Shown: one piece after another, positions 42,149 through 50,375 of the stretch
How positions within the stretch are numbered: position 1 is the first letter of the stretch
Layout of the letters: each line of letters opens with the position of its first letter
The notes under the pieces: generated by a model
What the model was told of the DNA's origin: nothing
What the model saw: the letters and a program-made list of their open reading frames with translations, nothing else
Databases searched by the model: none
Program-made: the position numbers and the translations under genes
Origin: MM2 sp035460165
GTDB taxonomy: Bacteria; Pseudomonadota; Gammaproteobacteria; Burkholderiales; Methylophilaceae
Reading direction: 5' to 3'
Assembly (NCBI GenBank): GCA_035460165.1
Contig: DATHWW010000017.1
Coordinates: 93,654-157,653, forward strand
Length of the DNA: 64,000 nucleotides

Positions 42149-42406
42149 TTAGGCGGGAATGATGCTCACGAACTTATGACGCAGAGCACCCTTGACCGTG
42201 AATGCAACCTTGCCGTTCACCTTGGCGAACAAAGTGTGATCCTTGCCCATACCAACGTTTTCGCCTGCGTGCATTCTGGTACCGCGCTGACGCACGATGA
42301 TGCTGCCTGCGGAGACCAGTTGGTCACCGAATGCCTTTACGCCCAGTCGCTGGGCATTTGAGTCGCGGCCGTTCCGGGAACTACCGCCTGCCTTTTTATG
42401 TGCCAT
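42149..42406 (-). CDS. rpmA: 50S ribosomal protein L27
   Basis: 85-residue protein reaching the peptidyl-transferase centre. It starts MAHKKAGGSSRNGRDSN, the standard L27 opening without the cleavable extension found in Firmicutes, and includes GSIIVRQRGTRMHAG. It follows rplU by 12 bp and ends before an intrinsic terminator. Confidence 0.98.
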   Translation of the reverse strand: MAHKKAGGSSRNGRDSNAQRLGVKAFGDQLVSAGSIIVRQRGTRMHAGENVGMGKDHTLFAKVNGKVAFTVKGALRHKFVSIIPA

Positions 42407-42418
42407 TGCTAACTCCTT

Positions 42419-42733
42419 TTACTTAGCAGCAATCTGCTGAATCTGGATTTCGGTGTAATTCTGGCGGTGACCCTGAGTCTTGCGATAGTGCTTGCGGCGA
42501 CGCATCTTAAAAATCATCACCTTGTCGTGACGACCGTGAGAAACCACCGTAGCCTTGACGCTTGCGCCGTTGATAAGTGGCGAGCCAATGGTGACATTGT
42601 CGCCATCCGCTACCATCAACACCTTGTCAATAACCAGTTCGCTACCGACTTCGCCGACCAGTTGTTCAACCTTCAGCTTGTCACCGGCCGCTACGCGATA
42701 TTGCTTGCCGCCAGTCTTGATGACCGCATACAT
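42419..42733 (-). CDS. rplU: 50S ribosomal protein L21
   Basis: 104-residue 23S rRNA-binding protein. It begins MYAVIKTGGKQYRVAAGD and contains the KMRRRKHYRKTQGHRQ signature. Longer in-frame starts (to 42814) would cover the promoter, so ATG 42733 with an ACGAGG site upstream is used. First gene of rplU-rpmA, divergent from ispB. Confidence 0.98.
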   Translation of the reverse strand: MYAVIKTGGKQYRVAAGDKLKVEQLVGEVGSELVIDKVLMVADGDNVTIGSPLINGASVKATVVSHGRHDKVMIFKMRRRKHYRKTQGHRQNYTEIQIQQIAAK

Positions 42734-42772
42734 GTTAAGCCTCGTTTGCTTATGCTTCGAAATGAACCGCGC

Positions 42773-42800
42773 ATTATACGGAAACGTCTTAAAAATGCAA
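42773..42800 (-). promoter_or_regulatory. Promoter of rplU-rpmA
   Basis: On the minus strand TTGCAT (42795-42800), 16 nt, TATAAT (42773-42778), about 40 bp before the rplU ATG. Confidence 0.7.
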
Positions 42801-42895
42801 AGCCGATTTTGCATCCCTGATGCCCAGCCCGGCTATGCTAGAATCCGCCATCAAACCCTGAAATCCAGTCAATAGTCTTTTCGTCAGCGATTCAA

Positions 42896-43864
42896 GTGTC
42901 TATCGAAAACATACAAGCAGTCATCGCCGATGACATGCGGGCTGTCGACGCGGCAATTCGCGAATGCCTGCACTCCGAAGTCGTCCTGGTCAACCAGATC
43001 TCCGAATACATCGTCACCAGCGGTGGCAAGCGCCTGCGCCCTGCGCTAGTGCTGCTCGCCGGCGGAGCGCTGGGCACCGTTACGCCGCAGCATCATACGC
43101 TTGCGGCCGTGGTTGAATTCATTCATACCGCCACCCTGCTGCATGACGACGTGGTGGACGGTTCCGGCATGCGCCGCGGCAAGGCGACAGCCAACACTCT
43201 TTTCGGCAACTCGGCCAGCGTGCTGGTCGGCGACTTCGTCTATTCGCGCGCATTCCAGATGATGGTCGGCATACGGAATATGCCCGTCATGCAGATTCTG
43301 GCCGATGCCACCAACGTCATCGCGGAAGGAGAGGTGCTGCAACTGCTGAATTGCCATGATGCCGACGTCAGCGACGAGACCTATCTCAAGGTCATCCATT
43401 ATAAAACAGCCAAGCTGTTCGAAGCGGCCACGCGCCTGGGCGCCATTATGAGCGGCGCGACGGAAGCCGACGAAGAAGCCCTGCGCGAATACGGAATGCG
43501 CCTGGGCACTGCCTTCCAGCTGATTGACGACGTACTCGATTTTAGTGGAAACAGCATCGACATCGGCAAGAATGTCGGCGACGACCTCGCCGAAGGCAAG
43601 CCGACCCTGCCGCTGCTGCACGCCATGCGCCACGGCACGTCGCAACAGGAGCAACTCATCCGCCACGCCATCGAGCATGGCGGCCTGGAAAACCTCGAGC
43701 AGGTGCTAGAGGCGGTGCGCGAAACTGGTGCGCTAGATCATGTACGCCGCCTGGCTCGTGCCGAGGCAGAAATAGCATGCGCAGCCATCGCACATCTACC
43801 GGCTTCAATTTATCGGGAAGCTCTGATAGAATTGTCGACCTTTGCAGTTGACCGCAATTTCTAG
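42896..43864 (+). CDS. ispB: Octaprenyl-diphosphate synthase type polyprenyl synthase
   Basis: 322-residue trans-isoprenyl diphosphate synthase that makes the quinone side chain. Both aspartate-rich motifs are present: the first in LLHDDVVDGSGMRRG, the second in QLIDDVLDFSGN. GGKRLRPALVLL is near residue 43. Translation starts at GTG 42896, as no suitable ATG precedes the conserved N-terminus. It is divergent from rplU and followed 26 bp later by tRNA-Pro, the usual ispB neighbourhood. Chain length cannot be read with certainty; C8 is usual for betaproteobacteria. Confidence 0.96.
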   Translation: MSIENIQAVIADDMRAVDAAIRECLHSEVVLVNQISEYIVTSGGKRLRPALVLLAGGALGTVTPQHHTLAAVVEFIHTATLLHDDVVDGSGMRRGKATANTLFGNSASVLVGDFVYSRAFQMMVGIRNMPVMQILADATNVIAEGEVLQLLNCHDADVSDETYLKVIHYKTAKLFEAATRLGAIMSGATEADEEALREYGMRLGTAFQLIDDVLDFSGNSIDIGKNVGDDLAEGKPTLPLLHAMRHGTSQQEQLIRHAIEHGGLENLEQVLEAVRETGALDHVRRLARAEAEIACAAIAHLPASIYREALIELSTFAVDRNF

Positions 43865-43890
43865 GTGGTTTTCTAGATCAAAATCAAATT

Positions 43891-43967
43891 CGGGGTGTAG
43901 CTTAGCCTGGTAGAGCGCTACGTTCGGGACGTAGAGGCCGGAGGTTCGAATCCTCTCACCCCGACCA
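43891..43967 (+). tRNA. tRNA-Pro (anticodon CGG)
   Basis: 77 nt with a complete cloverleaf. The acceptor CGGGGTG pairs with CACCCCG, the D-arm is AGCTTAGCCTGGTAGAGCG, the anticodon stem CTACG/CGTAG carries CGG at 43925-43927, the T-arm has GGTTCGAATCC, and CCA is encoded. It reads proline codon CCG. Confidence 0.98.
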
Positions 43968-44137
43968 GAATTCCCTTATTCCCGCACCAATAATAATCTG
44001 TAGATTCGGCAACGATCGGCCGACTGAAAAGCTGAAATGAGCAGGCCGGACATCAACCATATCCGACCTTGCTCGAACGCACCTTTACCCATTCTCCTAT
44101 GGATGAAGGAAGGAGCCAAGCGGCCCCTGAGCGTCAA

Positions 44138-44410
44138 TTAGTTGACTGCGTCCTTCAGTGCCTTGCCGGCGGTGAAAGCCGGGGACTTACGGGCAGCAAT
44201 CTTGATTTCCTTACCGGTTTGCGGGTTGCGGCCAGTACGTGCAGCGCGCTGGTTTACCTTGAAAGTGCCGAAGCCGATCAGAGCGACGCTGTCGCCTTTC
44301 TTCAGGGCCTTGGTAACGGCAGCGGTGAAAGCGTTCACAGCCTTGCCTGCATCTGCCTTGCTGATGTTGGCTTCGCTGGCAATGGCATCAATAAGTTCTG
44401 TCTTGTTCAT
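44138..44410 (-). CDS. hupB: DNA-binding protein HU
   Basis: 90-residue histone-like protein that bends and compacts DNA. It begins MNKTELIDAIASEANISKAD. The beta-arm region GFGTFKVNQRAARTGRNPQTG (short: ARTGRNPQTG) has the intercalating proline, and the C-terminus is SPAFTAGKALKDAVN. A GGAGAAC ribosome site precedes ATG 44410, and a promoter is visible about 60 bp upstream. The 170 bp between it and tRNA-Pro contain only an imperfect hairpin near 44041-44076 that may end its transcript. Confidence 0.97.
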   Translation of the reverse strand: MNKTELIDAIASEANISKADAGKAVNAFTAAVTKALKKGDSVALIGFGTFKVNQRAARTGRNPQTGKEIKIAARKSPAFTAGKALKDAVN

Positions 44411-44469
44411 GCGGTTCTCCGTGTTAATGTTGAGTTGCTCACTACAGGAATCAAGCCTGTAGGCTCCGA

Positions 44470-44498
44470 ACTGTATCGCCTGTTGCGCCGCTTGGCAA
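44470..44498 (-). promoter_or_regulatory. Promoter of the HU gene, with a leader hairpin
   Basis: On the minus strand TTGCCA (44493-44498), 17 nt, TACAGT (44470-44475). Just downstream CTACAGG/CCTGTAG (44442-44448 with 44456-44462) could form a leader hairpin. Confidence 0.6.
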
Positions 44499-44610
44499 TC
44501 GGTTGCGCATGAAAAATCGTGGTACTAAGCGGTTTGCAGCTCATTTCCCCTTGCACGCGCCTCCATTTGCACGTAGATTGATTGCCGTTACATAAATCAA
44601 TGCGAATCCT

Positions 44611-45213
44611 ATGGAAAATGACAGCAGCAACCGCGGCGGCTCACGCCCCGGTGCCGGGCGCAAGCCAGGCGGCGGCCTGTATGGTGAACCGACGACCGTC
44701 CTGCGCGTGCCTGCCAGCCAAGCCGGGCCTATTCGCGACTTTCTCTTCGCGCTCACCCAAAAACGCCAGCGCGATGCACAAGACAATGTGCTTGAACTGA
44801 CAGAATTCGCCCCCGACAGCCGAAAAATGTCACTGCCGCTCTATACCTCCAAGGTGGCGGCTGGCTTTCCCTCGCCGGCAGACGACCATGTCGAACGACG
44901 CCTCAACCCCAGCGACTACCTGGTGGACAATGATAGTTCGACCTTTTTCGTGCGCGTCAAAGGCGACTCGATGATAGACGCCGGAATTTTTGAGGATGAT
45001 GTGCTGGTCATCGACCGCTCTCGTGTGCCGCAAATTGGAGATATCGTGCTGGCAGTGCTGGATGGGGAATTCACCGTCAAGACGCTGGGCAAAAGCAAAA
45101 GCGGCGCACGCTTGCTGCCGGCCAACAAACATTACTCGGTCATCGAAGTAAAGGAAGGCCAATCTTTCGAAGTCTGGGGGGTCGTCACGGGCTCGATGCG
45201 CAAGTTCAAATGA
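44611..45213 (+). CDS. umuD: UmuD-type self-cleaving Pol V subunit
   Basis: 200-residue S24 family protein. A basic glycine-rich extension (GGSRPGAGRKPGGG) precedes the usual UmuD region. The cleavage site is Ala84-Gly85 in KVAAGFPSP, nucleophile Ser120 is in KGDSMIDAGI, and Lys157 is in GEFTVKTL; the Ser-Lys distance of 37 equals that of E. coli UmuD. After RecA-stimulated cleavage it would join UmuC in error-prone lesion bypass. It overlaps umuC by 4 bp. No E. coli-type LexA box was found upstream, so its SOS operator may differ. Confidence 0.94.
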   Translation: MENDSSNRGGSRPGAGRKPGGGLYGEPTTVLRVPASQAGPIRDFLFALTQKRQRDAQDNVLELTEFAPDSRKMSLPLYTSKVAAGFPSPADDHVERRLNPSDYLVDNDSSTFFVRVKGDSMIDAGIFEDDVLVIDRSRVPQIGDIVLAVLDGEFTVKTLGKSKSGARLLPANKHYSVIEVKEGQSFEVWGVVTGSMRKFK

Positions 45214-46487
45214 CGCAGCGCGCGATTGCGCTCATCGACGTCAATAATTTCTACGTCAGTTGCGAGCGCGTGTTCAATCCGCGACTGGAAGGCCGCCCGG
45301 TTGTGGTGCTCTCCAACAACGACGGCTGCGTGATATCGCGCAGCCAAGAGGCCAAAGCCATCGGGGTGCGCATGGGGCAGCCATGGTTTCAACTGCGCGA
45401 CCTGGCATGGCAACAGGGCATCGTCGCCCAGTCCTCGAACTATGCGCTGTATGCCGACATGAGCAATCGCGTAATGTCGATACTCGCCGGATTGGGCCGC
45501 GAGCAGGAGATCTATTCCATCGACGAATGCTTTCTCGATCTCTCGGGAATGCAATCCGCGAAACTGGATCGCCATGCACGGCTTATTCGAAAAACGATAC
45601 GCGAATGGACCGGCTTGCCGACTTGCGTCGGGATAGGCTCAACCAAGACGCAGGCCAAGCTTGCCAACCATATCGCCAAGAAAAATCCAGAGTGGCATGG
45701 GGTCTGCAACCTGAACGCCATGACGGCAGAGGCGCGGGAAGACTGGTTCGGCCGCCTGGCGGTGGGCGAAGTTTGGGGCGTAGGCCCGCGCCTGGCCTCC
45801 CGCCTAGAAGTGCTAGGCATCGCGACCGTGCGTGAACTGCAGCAGGCCGACCTTGCACTGCTGCGCGAGCGCTTCAGCGTAACACTGGAAAAAACCGTAC
45901 GCGAACTGAACGGCATCCATTGCCTGAAACTGGAAGACGCTAGCCAACCGCGGCGGCAGATCGTTTCCTCACGCTCGTTCGGTTACTACGTGACCGATCT
46001 CGGGCAGTTGCGCGAAGCGGTTACGCAATACACCACGCGCGCAGCGGAAAAGTTGCGCCGGCAAGGATCGGTGGCCGGCATGCTGTTGGTCTACATCCGC
46101 AGCAATCCGCATGACGCCAAGGAAGCGTACTACGCCCCCGGCCTGACCGTAGCGATACCGCAGCCGACCGACGACACCTTGAAGCTGGTCAAGGCAGCAC
46201 TTTACGGCCTGGCATGCATTTACCAGCCGGGAGCCAGTTACCAGAAGGCCGGCATCGCGCTTTCCGACATTGCGCCAAAAACTTTGCAACAAGACGATAT
46301 GTTTATCAGGGGCGACCATCGGCGCACGAATCTGATGGCTACCATCGACAAGATCAATGCACGCATGGGAAGCGCGACCTTGCGGTCAGCGGGTGAAGGA
46401 ATAGAGAAACCCTGGAAAATGCGGTCCGGCTATAAAAGCCCGGCCTATACGACACGTTGGAGCGAAATAATAGTGGTGAACGCCTGA
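45210..46487 (+). CDS. umuC: Translesion DNA polymerase V catalytic subunit UmuC
   Basis: 425-residue Y-family polymerase. The catalytic palm has LIDVNNFYVSCERVF at the start and YSIDECFLDLSGM near residue 97, supplying the acidic metal ligands. The HhH-like thumb WGVGPRLASRLEVLGI follows near 190, then the little-finger domain with SFGYYVTDL. A C-terminal UmuC segment is present up to the final SEIIVVNA. Its ATG overlaps the umuD stop, so it is translated with its partner. Confidence 0.96.
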   Translation: MTQRAIALIDVNNFYVSCERVFNPRLEGRPVVVLSNNDGCVISRSQEAKAIGVRMGQPWFQLRDLAWQQGIVAQSSNYALYADMSNRVMSILAGLGREQEIYSIDECFLDLSGMQSAKLDRHARLIRKTIREWTGLPTCVGIGSTKTQAKLANHIAKKNPEWHGVCNLNAMTAEAREDWFGRLAVGEVWGVGPRLASRLEVLGIATVRELQQADLALLRERFSVTLEKTVRELNGIHCLKLEDASQPRRQIVSSRSFGYYVTDLGQLREAVTQYTTRAAEKLRRQGSVAGMLLVYIRSNPHDAKEAYYAPGLTVAIPQPTDDTLKLVKAALYGLACIYQPGASYQKAGIALSDIAPKTLQQDDMFIRGDHRRTNLMATIDKINARMGSATLRSAGEGIEKPWKMRSGYKSPAYTTRWSEIIVVNA

Positions 46488-46517
46488 CGCGCGTCAGACG
46501 CTCCTGCGATCATCGCC

Positions 46518-46835
46518 TTAGTTGAGCAGGACTCTTTCGCCGCTATCGGCGTTGTAGTACTGCAGGCGCGCGAACCCGGATGCGAAGGTCAAAGGCCCGT
46601 CATACAAGCTTTGGTCGCCCACGCCTACGGTTGCATAGCCGGTGCGGTACAGCACGACCTGCGCCTCTTCGGCGCCGCGACGGAAAAAATAGACGTCGCA
46701 CAGATCGGTCTCTTCCTCATCCGACAGCAACCAGCCGGATTTGCCCGTCAACTCCCGCAGCCACGACGGAAGATCGACCTCGGCATGGCAGACGATCGAA
46801 TAATCGAAGGCGGAAACTACGGATGGTTCAAGCAT
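46518..46835 (-). CDS. Uncharacterised 105-residue protein
   Basis: I do not recognise this protein. It is acidic and soluble, without leader or membrane segment. Visible features are SAFDYSIVCHAEVDLPSWL, DEEETDLCDVYFFRRGAEEAQVVLYRTGYATVGVGD (short: DLCDVYFFRRG) and a C-terminal FARLQYYNADSGERVLLN. Codon use resembles that of its neighbours, and an ATG at 46835 gives a compact frame convergent with umuC. The pattern of alternating strands suggests a small alpha/beta fold. It may be a lineage-specific conserved protein. Confidence 0.6.
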   Translation of the reverse strand: MLEPSVVSAFDYSIVCHAEVDLPSWLRELTGKSGWLLSDEEETDLCDVYFFRRGAEEAQVVLYRTGYATVGVGDQSLYDGPLTFASGFARLQYYNADSGERVLLN

Positions 46836-46995
46836 GGTTTGTTACCTCACACTGACTTCTTACTCTGTTATCGGTTAAATGGCGGCGAATTTGAATATTT
46901 CAAGCCTACGCCTGCTTCCCTTCTTCCTCATCGTATCGCCTTGCCAAGCCCCGGCCGGGGTGGGATGATGCCCCATCCAAAACTATGCATAGAAC

Positions 46996-47868
46996 ATGCC
47001 AATCAACATGCCGGAAATCAGCGAATTACTGTACCGACAACCCACCTTATTTATAACGGCTGCAACGCTATTCGGTTTACTGGTCGGCAGCTTCCTCAAT
47101 GTGGTCATCCACCGTCTGCCGAAAATGATGGAGCAGGAATGGCATCGCAACTGCGCCGAATTGCGCAACGAAGGGATTGCAGACAGTCCGTCCTATAACC
47201 TGGTCGTTCCTCGTTCCGCCTGCCCGGGCTGCGGACACCAGATTCGCGCCTGGGAAAATATCCCGGTGATCAGCTACCTCGCGCTGGGCGGCAAATGTTC
47301 CGGCTGCAAGACGCGCATCAGCCCGCGCTACCCGCTGGTGGAAACCGCGACGGGCCTACTGGCAGGGCTGATCGCCTGGCGCTTCGGGTTCGGCATCGCC
47401 GCGTTGACGGCCATGCTGTTCGCTTTCGGCCTGATCGCGCTGACCTTTATCGATTTCGATACACATCTGCTGCCGGATGACATCACATTGCCGCTGATGT
47501 GGCTGGGCCTGCTGCTGAATATTAACGGCACATTCACCGACCTCCAGTCGGCGGTGATAGGTGCGATGGCAGGCTACCTGTCGCTGTGGTCGATATATTG
47601 GCTGTTCAAGCTGATCACCGGCAAGGAAGGCATGGGATACGGCGACTTCAAGCTGCTGGCGGCAATTGGCGCATGGTTCGGCTGGCAACTGTTGCCGGCA
47701 GTCATCCTGTTGTCGTCGCTAGTCGGTTCCATCATCGGCATCGGCCTTATCGTGCTGGCCCGCCATGGCCGCAACGTGCCCATCCCGTTCGGCCCTTACC
47801 TCGCGCTGGGCGGCATTGCCGCGCTGTTCTGGGGTCCGCAGATGGCTAGCCTGTATCTGCCCCAATGA
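46996..47868 (+). CDS. pilD: Type IV prepilin peptidase/N-methyltransferase PilD
   Basis: 290-residue inner-membrane enzyme that cleaves and methylates prepilins and pseudopilins. The cytosolic domain carries two CxxC pairs (SACPGCGHQ and GKCSGCKT). The catalytic aspartates are in TFIDFDTHLLPDD and GMGYGDFKLLAAIG. About eight membrane segments follow. Upstream (46949-46960) is a palindrome CCCCGGCCGGGG of unknown role. The stop overlaps the coaE ATG. pilB and pilC, its usual partners, are not adjacent here. Confidence 0.96.
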   Translation: MPINMPEISELLYRQPTLFITAATLFGLLVGSFLNVVIHRLPKMMEQEWHRNCAELRNEGIADSPSYNLVVPRSACPGCGHQIRAWENIPVISYLALGGKCSGCKTRISPRYPLVETATGLLAGLIAWRFGFGIAALTAMLFAFGLIALTFIDFDTHLLPDDITLPLMWLGLLLNINGTFTDLQSAVIGAMAGYLSLWSIYWLFKLITGKEGMGYGDFKLLAAIGAWFGWQLLPAVILLSSLVGSIIGIGLIVLARHGRNVPIPFGPYLALGGIAALFWGPQMASLYLPQ

Positions 47869-48461
47869 TGATCGTCGGATTGACTGGAGGCATAGGCAGC
47901 GGCAAGAGCGAGGCGGCCCGGCTATTTAACGGCCTGGGCGTACCCGTCGCGGATACCGACGCCATCGCGCATGCGCTTACCGCGCCCGGTCGGCCGGTGC
48001 TGCAGGAAATCGCGAAATCTTTCGGCACGGAGGCGTTACACCGCGATGGTTCGCTAAACCGCGCCTATCTGCGCCAGAAGGTTTTTTCCGATGCCGGCGC
48101 CAAGCACCTGCTGGAAGACATACTCCACCCGTTGATCCGCGAAGAAGTCGCCAACATCGTCGCCCGCCATGCATCCGCGCCCTACCAGATCGTCATGGTG
48201 CCCTTGCTATTCGAGACTGGGGCTTATGCCGGCCTGATCGATCGCAGCCTGCTCATCGACTGCGACGAGTCCCTGCAAATCGCCCGTGCCATGGCACGCA
48301 GCCAGCTTGCCGAAACCGAGGTGCGGGCCATCATGGCCGCGCAATGCTCGCGCGAGCAACGCCTAGAAATGGCGGATGATGTCATCGTCAACAACGGAAC
48401 GCTCGCCGACCTGGAGAAACAGGTCCGGGAAAAACACGAAAAATACATTAGACTTGCATAG
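47865..48461 (+). CDS. coaE: Dephospho-CoA kinase
   Basis: 198-residue kinase for the final step of CoA synthesis. The P-loop GLTGGIGSGKSEAARLF is at the N-terminus, with DTDAIAH as the substrate loop, HPLIREE near 92 and PLLFETGAYAGLIDR near 110. The start ATG overlaps the end of pilD, and zapD follows 71 bp later; pilD-coaE-zapD-yacG is a conserved order. Confidence 0.97.
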   Translation: MMIVGLTGGIGSGKSEAARLFNGLGVPVADTDAIAHALTAPGRPVLQEIAKSFGTEALHRDGSLNRAYLRQKVFSDAGAKHLLEDILHPLIREEVANIVARHASAPYQIVMVPLLFETGAYAGLIDRSLLIDCDESLQIARAMARSQLAETEVRAIMAAQCSREQRLEMADDVIVNNGTLADLEKQVREKHEKYIRLA

Positions 48462-48532
48462 TTAGGTAATCAATTTCATAATCCACGCAAATTATTATCC
48501 ACTCAATGCTACGCTCAAATCCCTAAAACTCA

Positions 48533-49291
48533 GTGGCCAGCTACGACTACCCTTTTAATGAACGTGTCCGCACGCTGCTGCGACTTGAGGATTTGTTCAC
48601 CAAGATATTCCATTACCTCGAAGGCGACCACGAGCTCAACCACCATTGCGCCTTGATTGGCATCTTTCAGGTACTGGACGTGATTGATCGCGCCGAGCTG
48701 AAAAACGATCTGCTGCAGGAGCTCGACCGCCAGAAGGCGGTCATGGAAAATCTGCGCGGCAATCCAGCCATCGCCGAGAACATTTTGAACGAAGTCATTA
48801 GTGAAATCGAACAGACAACGCACGCCCTGCGCACCACGCCCGGCAAGATCGGCCAAGTGTTGCGCGATAACGAATGGCTGATGGGCATCAAGCAGCGCGC
48901 CGTGATTCCGGGCGGCGTGTGCGAGTTCGACGTGCCCTCCTATCATTACTGGCTCGGCCTTTCCATCGAACGCCGCAAGCAGGACCTGGAAAGCTGGCTG
49001 GTATACCTGACCCCACTTTACGACGCCCTGCGCATCATCCTGCACATCCTGCGCGGTAGCGGCGTGCCAACCCAGCTGGTGGCACAGCAAGGCACATTCC
49101 AGCAAATGCTGGGCGGGGCAAAACCGGCGCAGATGCTGCGCATCAAGATCGCCGACGACCTGCCCTGCTTCCCTGAAGTCAGCGCCAACAAATACGCGAT
49201 CAATATTCGCTTCAATGCGCTCGAAGGCATACAGAAACCGCGCCAATGCGAGCGCGATGTCGACTTTGAACTTACGCTGTGCAACCTGTGA
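48533..49291 (+). CDS. zapD: Cell division protein ZapD
   Basis: 252-residue cytosolic protein that bundles FtsZ filaments. It begins SYDYPFNERVRTLLRLEDLF after an initiating GTG at 48533. Other family blocks are HCALIGIFQVLDVIDRAELK, PGGVCEFDVPSYHYWL and the C-terminal IKIADDLPCFPEVSANKYAINIRF (part FPEVSANKYAINIRF). Length matches the family. It stands between coaE and yacG. Confidence 0.96.
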   Translation: MASYDYPFNERVRTLLRLEDLFTKIFHYLEGDHELNHHCALIGIFQVLDVIDRAELKNDLLQELDRQKAVMENLRGNPAIAENILNEVISEIEQTTHALRTTPGKIGQVLRDNEWLMGIKQRAVIPGGVCEFDVPSYHYWLGLSIERRKQDLESWLVYLTPLYDALRIILHILRGSGVPTQLVAQQGTFQQMLGGAKPAQMLRIKIADDLPCFPEVSANKYAINIRFNALEGIQKPRQCERDVDFELTLCNL

Positions 49292-49328
49292 CTAAACGGG
49301 CATATCGGCTCTAACGTCTGGAATCATC

Positions 49329-49505
49329 ATGGTCACACTGGTTACCTGCCCCACCTGTGGCGAGCAGTCCGCATACACCCCTAGTAATCCCTATCGCCCG
49401 TTTTGTTCCGAACGCTGCAAGTTGATCGATCTGGGGCAATGGGCCACCGAGAGCTACCGCATTCCCCAGACCGGAATACCGGAAACACCCGAGGATGAGC
49501 AATAA
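49329..49505 (+). CDS. yacG: DNA gyrase inhibitor YacG
   Basis: 58-residue zinc-finger protein. The four cysteines are arranged as TCPTCGEQ and FCSERCKLIDLGQWA, the diagnostic YacG pattern, ending in acidic PETPEDEQ. In E. coli the protein binds GyrB and blocks DNA binding. The start ATG 49329 lies 37 bp after zapD. Its end overlaps the possible upstream start of the PCuAC gene. Confidence 0.94.
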   Translation: MVTLVTCPTCGEQSAYTPSNPYRPFCSERCKLIDLGQWATESYRIPQTGIPETPEDEQ

Positions 49506-49506
49506 C

Positions 49507-49941
49507 ATGATTAAACGCGTCTGCGTATCGTGGCTGCTGATGGCGGCCTCGCTCTCGTATGCCGCCGACCAGGTCGCGATCAGTCATGCCTGGGCACGCG
49601 CAACGGCTCCGGGACAGGATGTCGGCGCCGCCTACCTGGAGCTCAAGAGCGCTATCGACCTGACGCTCACCAAAGCCGAAAGCCCTGCCGCCAGCAGCGT
49701 GGAAGTCCACAAGATGTCAATGAAGGACGGTGTGATGGAAATGCGCATGCTGGAAACACTGGAGCTTCCCGCAGGGCAGACGGTAAAGCTGGAGCCGGGC
49801 GGTTTTCATTTGATGCTGTTCGATCTGAAAAAGCCGCTGAAAGCAGGCGAAAACATGCGCATGACACTGCACTTCAAGGACAAGAGCGGCAAAGAGTCGT
49901 CGATGAAAATCGACCTGCCGATCAAGCGTAGCGCCGACTAG
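49507..49941 (+). CDS. Periplasmic copper chaperone of the PCuAC family
   Basis: 144-residue exported copper chaperone (148 if the ATG at 49495 is used). The leader IKRVCVSWLLMAASLSYA is followed by the DUF461/PCuAC fold starting VAISHAWARATAPGQDVGAAYLEL (part HAWARATAPGQ). Copper ligands of the H(M)x10Mx21HxM type are visible in VHKMSMKDGVMEMR and GGFHLML. It should deliver Cu(I) to cytochrome oxidase in the periplasm. The GAGG at 49491-49494 better serves ATG 49507. A convergent membrane-anchored protein with a Met-rich patch lies next to it. Confidence 0.92.
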   Translation: MIKRVCVSWLLMAASLSYAADQVAISHAWARATAPGQDVGAAYLELKSAIDLTLTKAESPAASSVEVHKMSMKDGVMEMRMLETLELPAGQTVKLEPGGFHLMLFDLKKPLKAGENMRMTLHFKDKSGKESSMKIDLPIKRSAD

Positions 49942-49961
49942 CAGCCTGCTTCAGCGACAGG

Positions 49962-50375
49962 CTAACGGCTGGTGAATGGCACCTCGTAATGGACGCCGCC
50001 AGCCTCCAGTAGCATCAGCCAGTCCTTGCGGCCCTGGATGCAGGCCGGCAACATCACTTCCGCCTGCCAGCGGCCGGCCCCTGCAGGCAACAAGCGATAC
50101 CGATTAAATCCCATCTCCATGCCACGCATATTGAAACTGGCATGGACTTCTTGAACGTCCGGCAACGCCACGAACACCTTGAAACGCTGCAAGGCGTCCG
50201 GCTGCCGGTCGAACCGGACATGCAGCCCCGCCTGCGATAACGCACAACCTGCGACGATATCCTGGCACGGCACGGCAATCGCTTGATCGCGACTGCCCAG
50301 CCGCGGCCACAGCAAGCCGATCGCCAACACCGCGATAATCAGAACCCACCATCCGTGGCGACGCATCATTTCCAT
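49962..50375 (-). CDS. Membrane-anchored protein of unknown function with a Met-rich patch
   Basis: 137-residue protein with one N-terminal membrane helix (WWVLIIAVLAIGLLW) and a periplasmic domain. Visible features are a cysteine pair in VPCQDIVAGCALS, the strand ALQRFKVFVALPDVQEVHASF and the patch NMRGMEMGFNRYRL, resembling FixH/YtkA-like folds that handle metals. A third cysteine is in LPACIQG. Placement next to a copper chaperone is suggestive only. Three in-frame ATGs (50375, 50369, 50366) compete; the first is used here and overlaps the end of the Nudix-ThiE gene by 10 bp. Confidence 0.72.
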   Translation of the reverse strand: MEMMRRHGWWVLIIAVLAIGLLWPRLGSRDQAIAVPCQDIVAGCALSQAGLHVRFDRQPDALQRFKVFVALPDVQEVHASFNMRGMEMGFNRYRLLPAGAGRWQAEVMLPACIQGRKDWLMLLEAGGVHYEVPFTSR

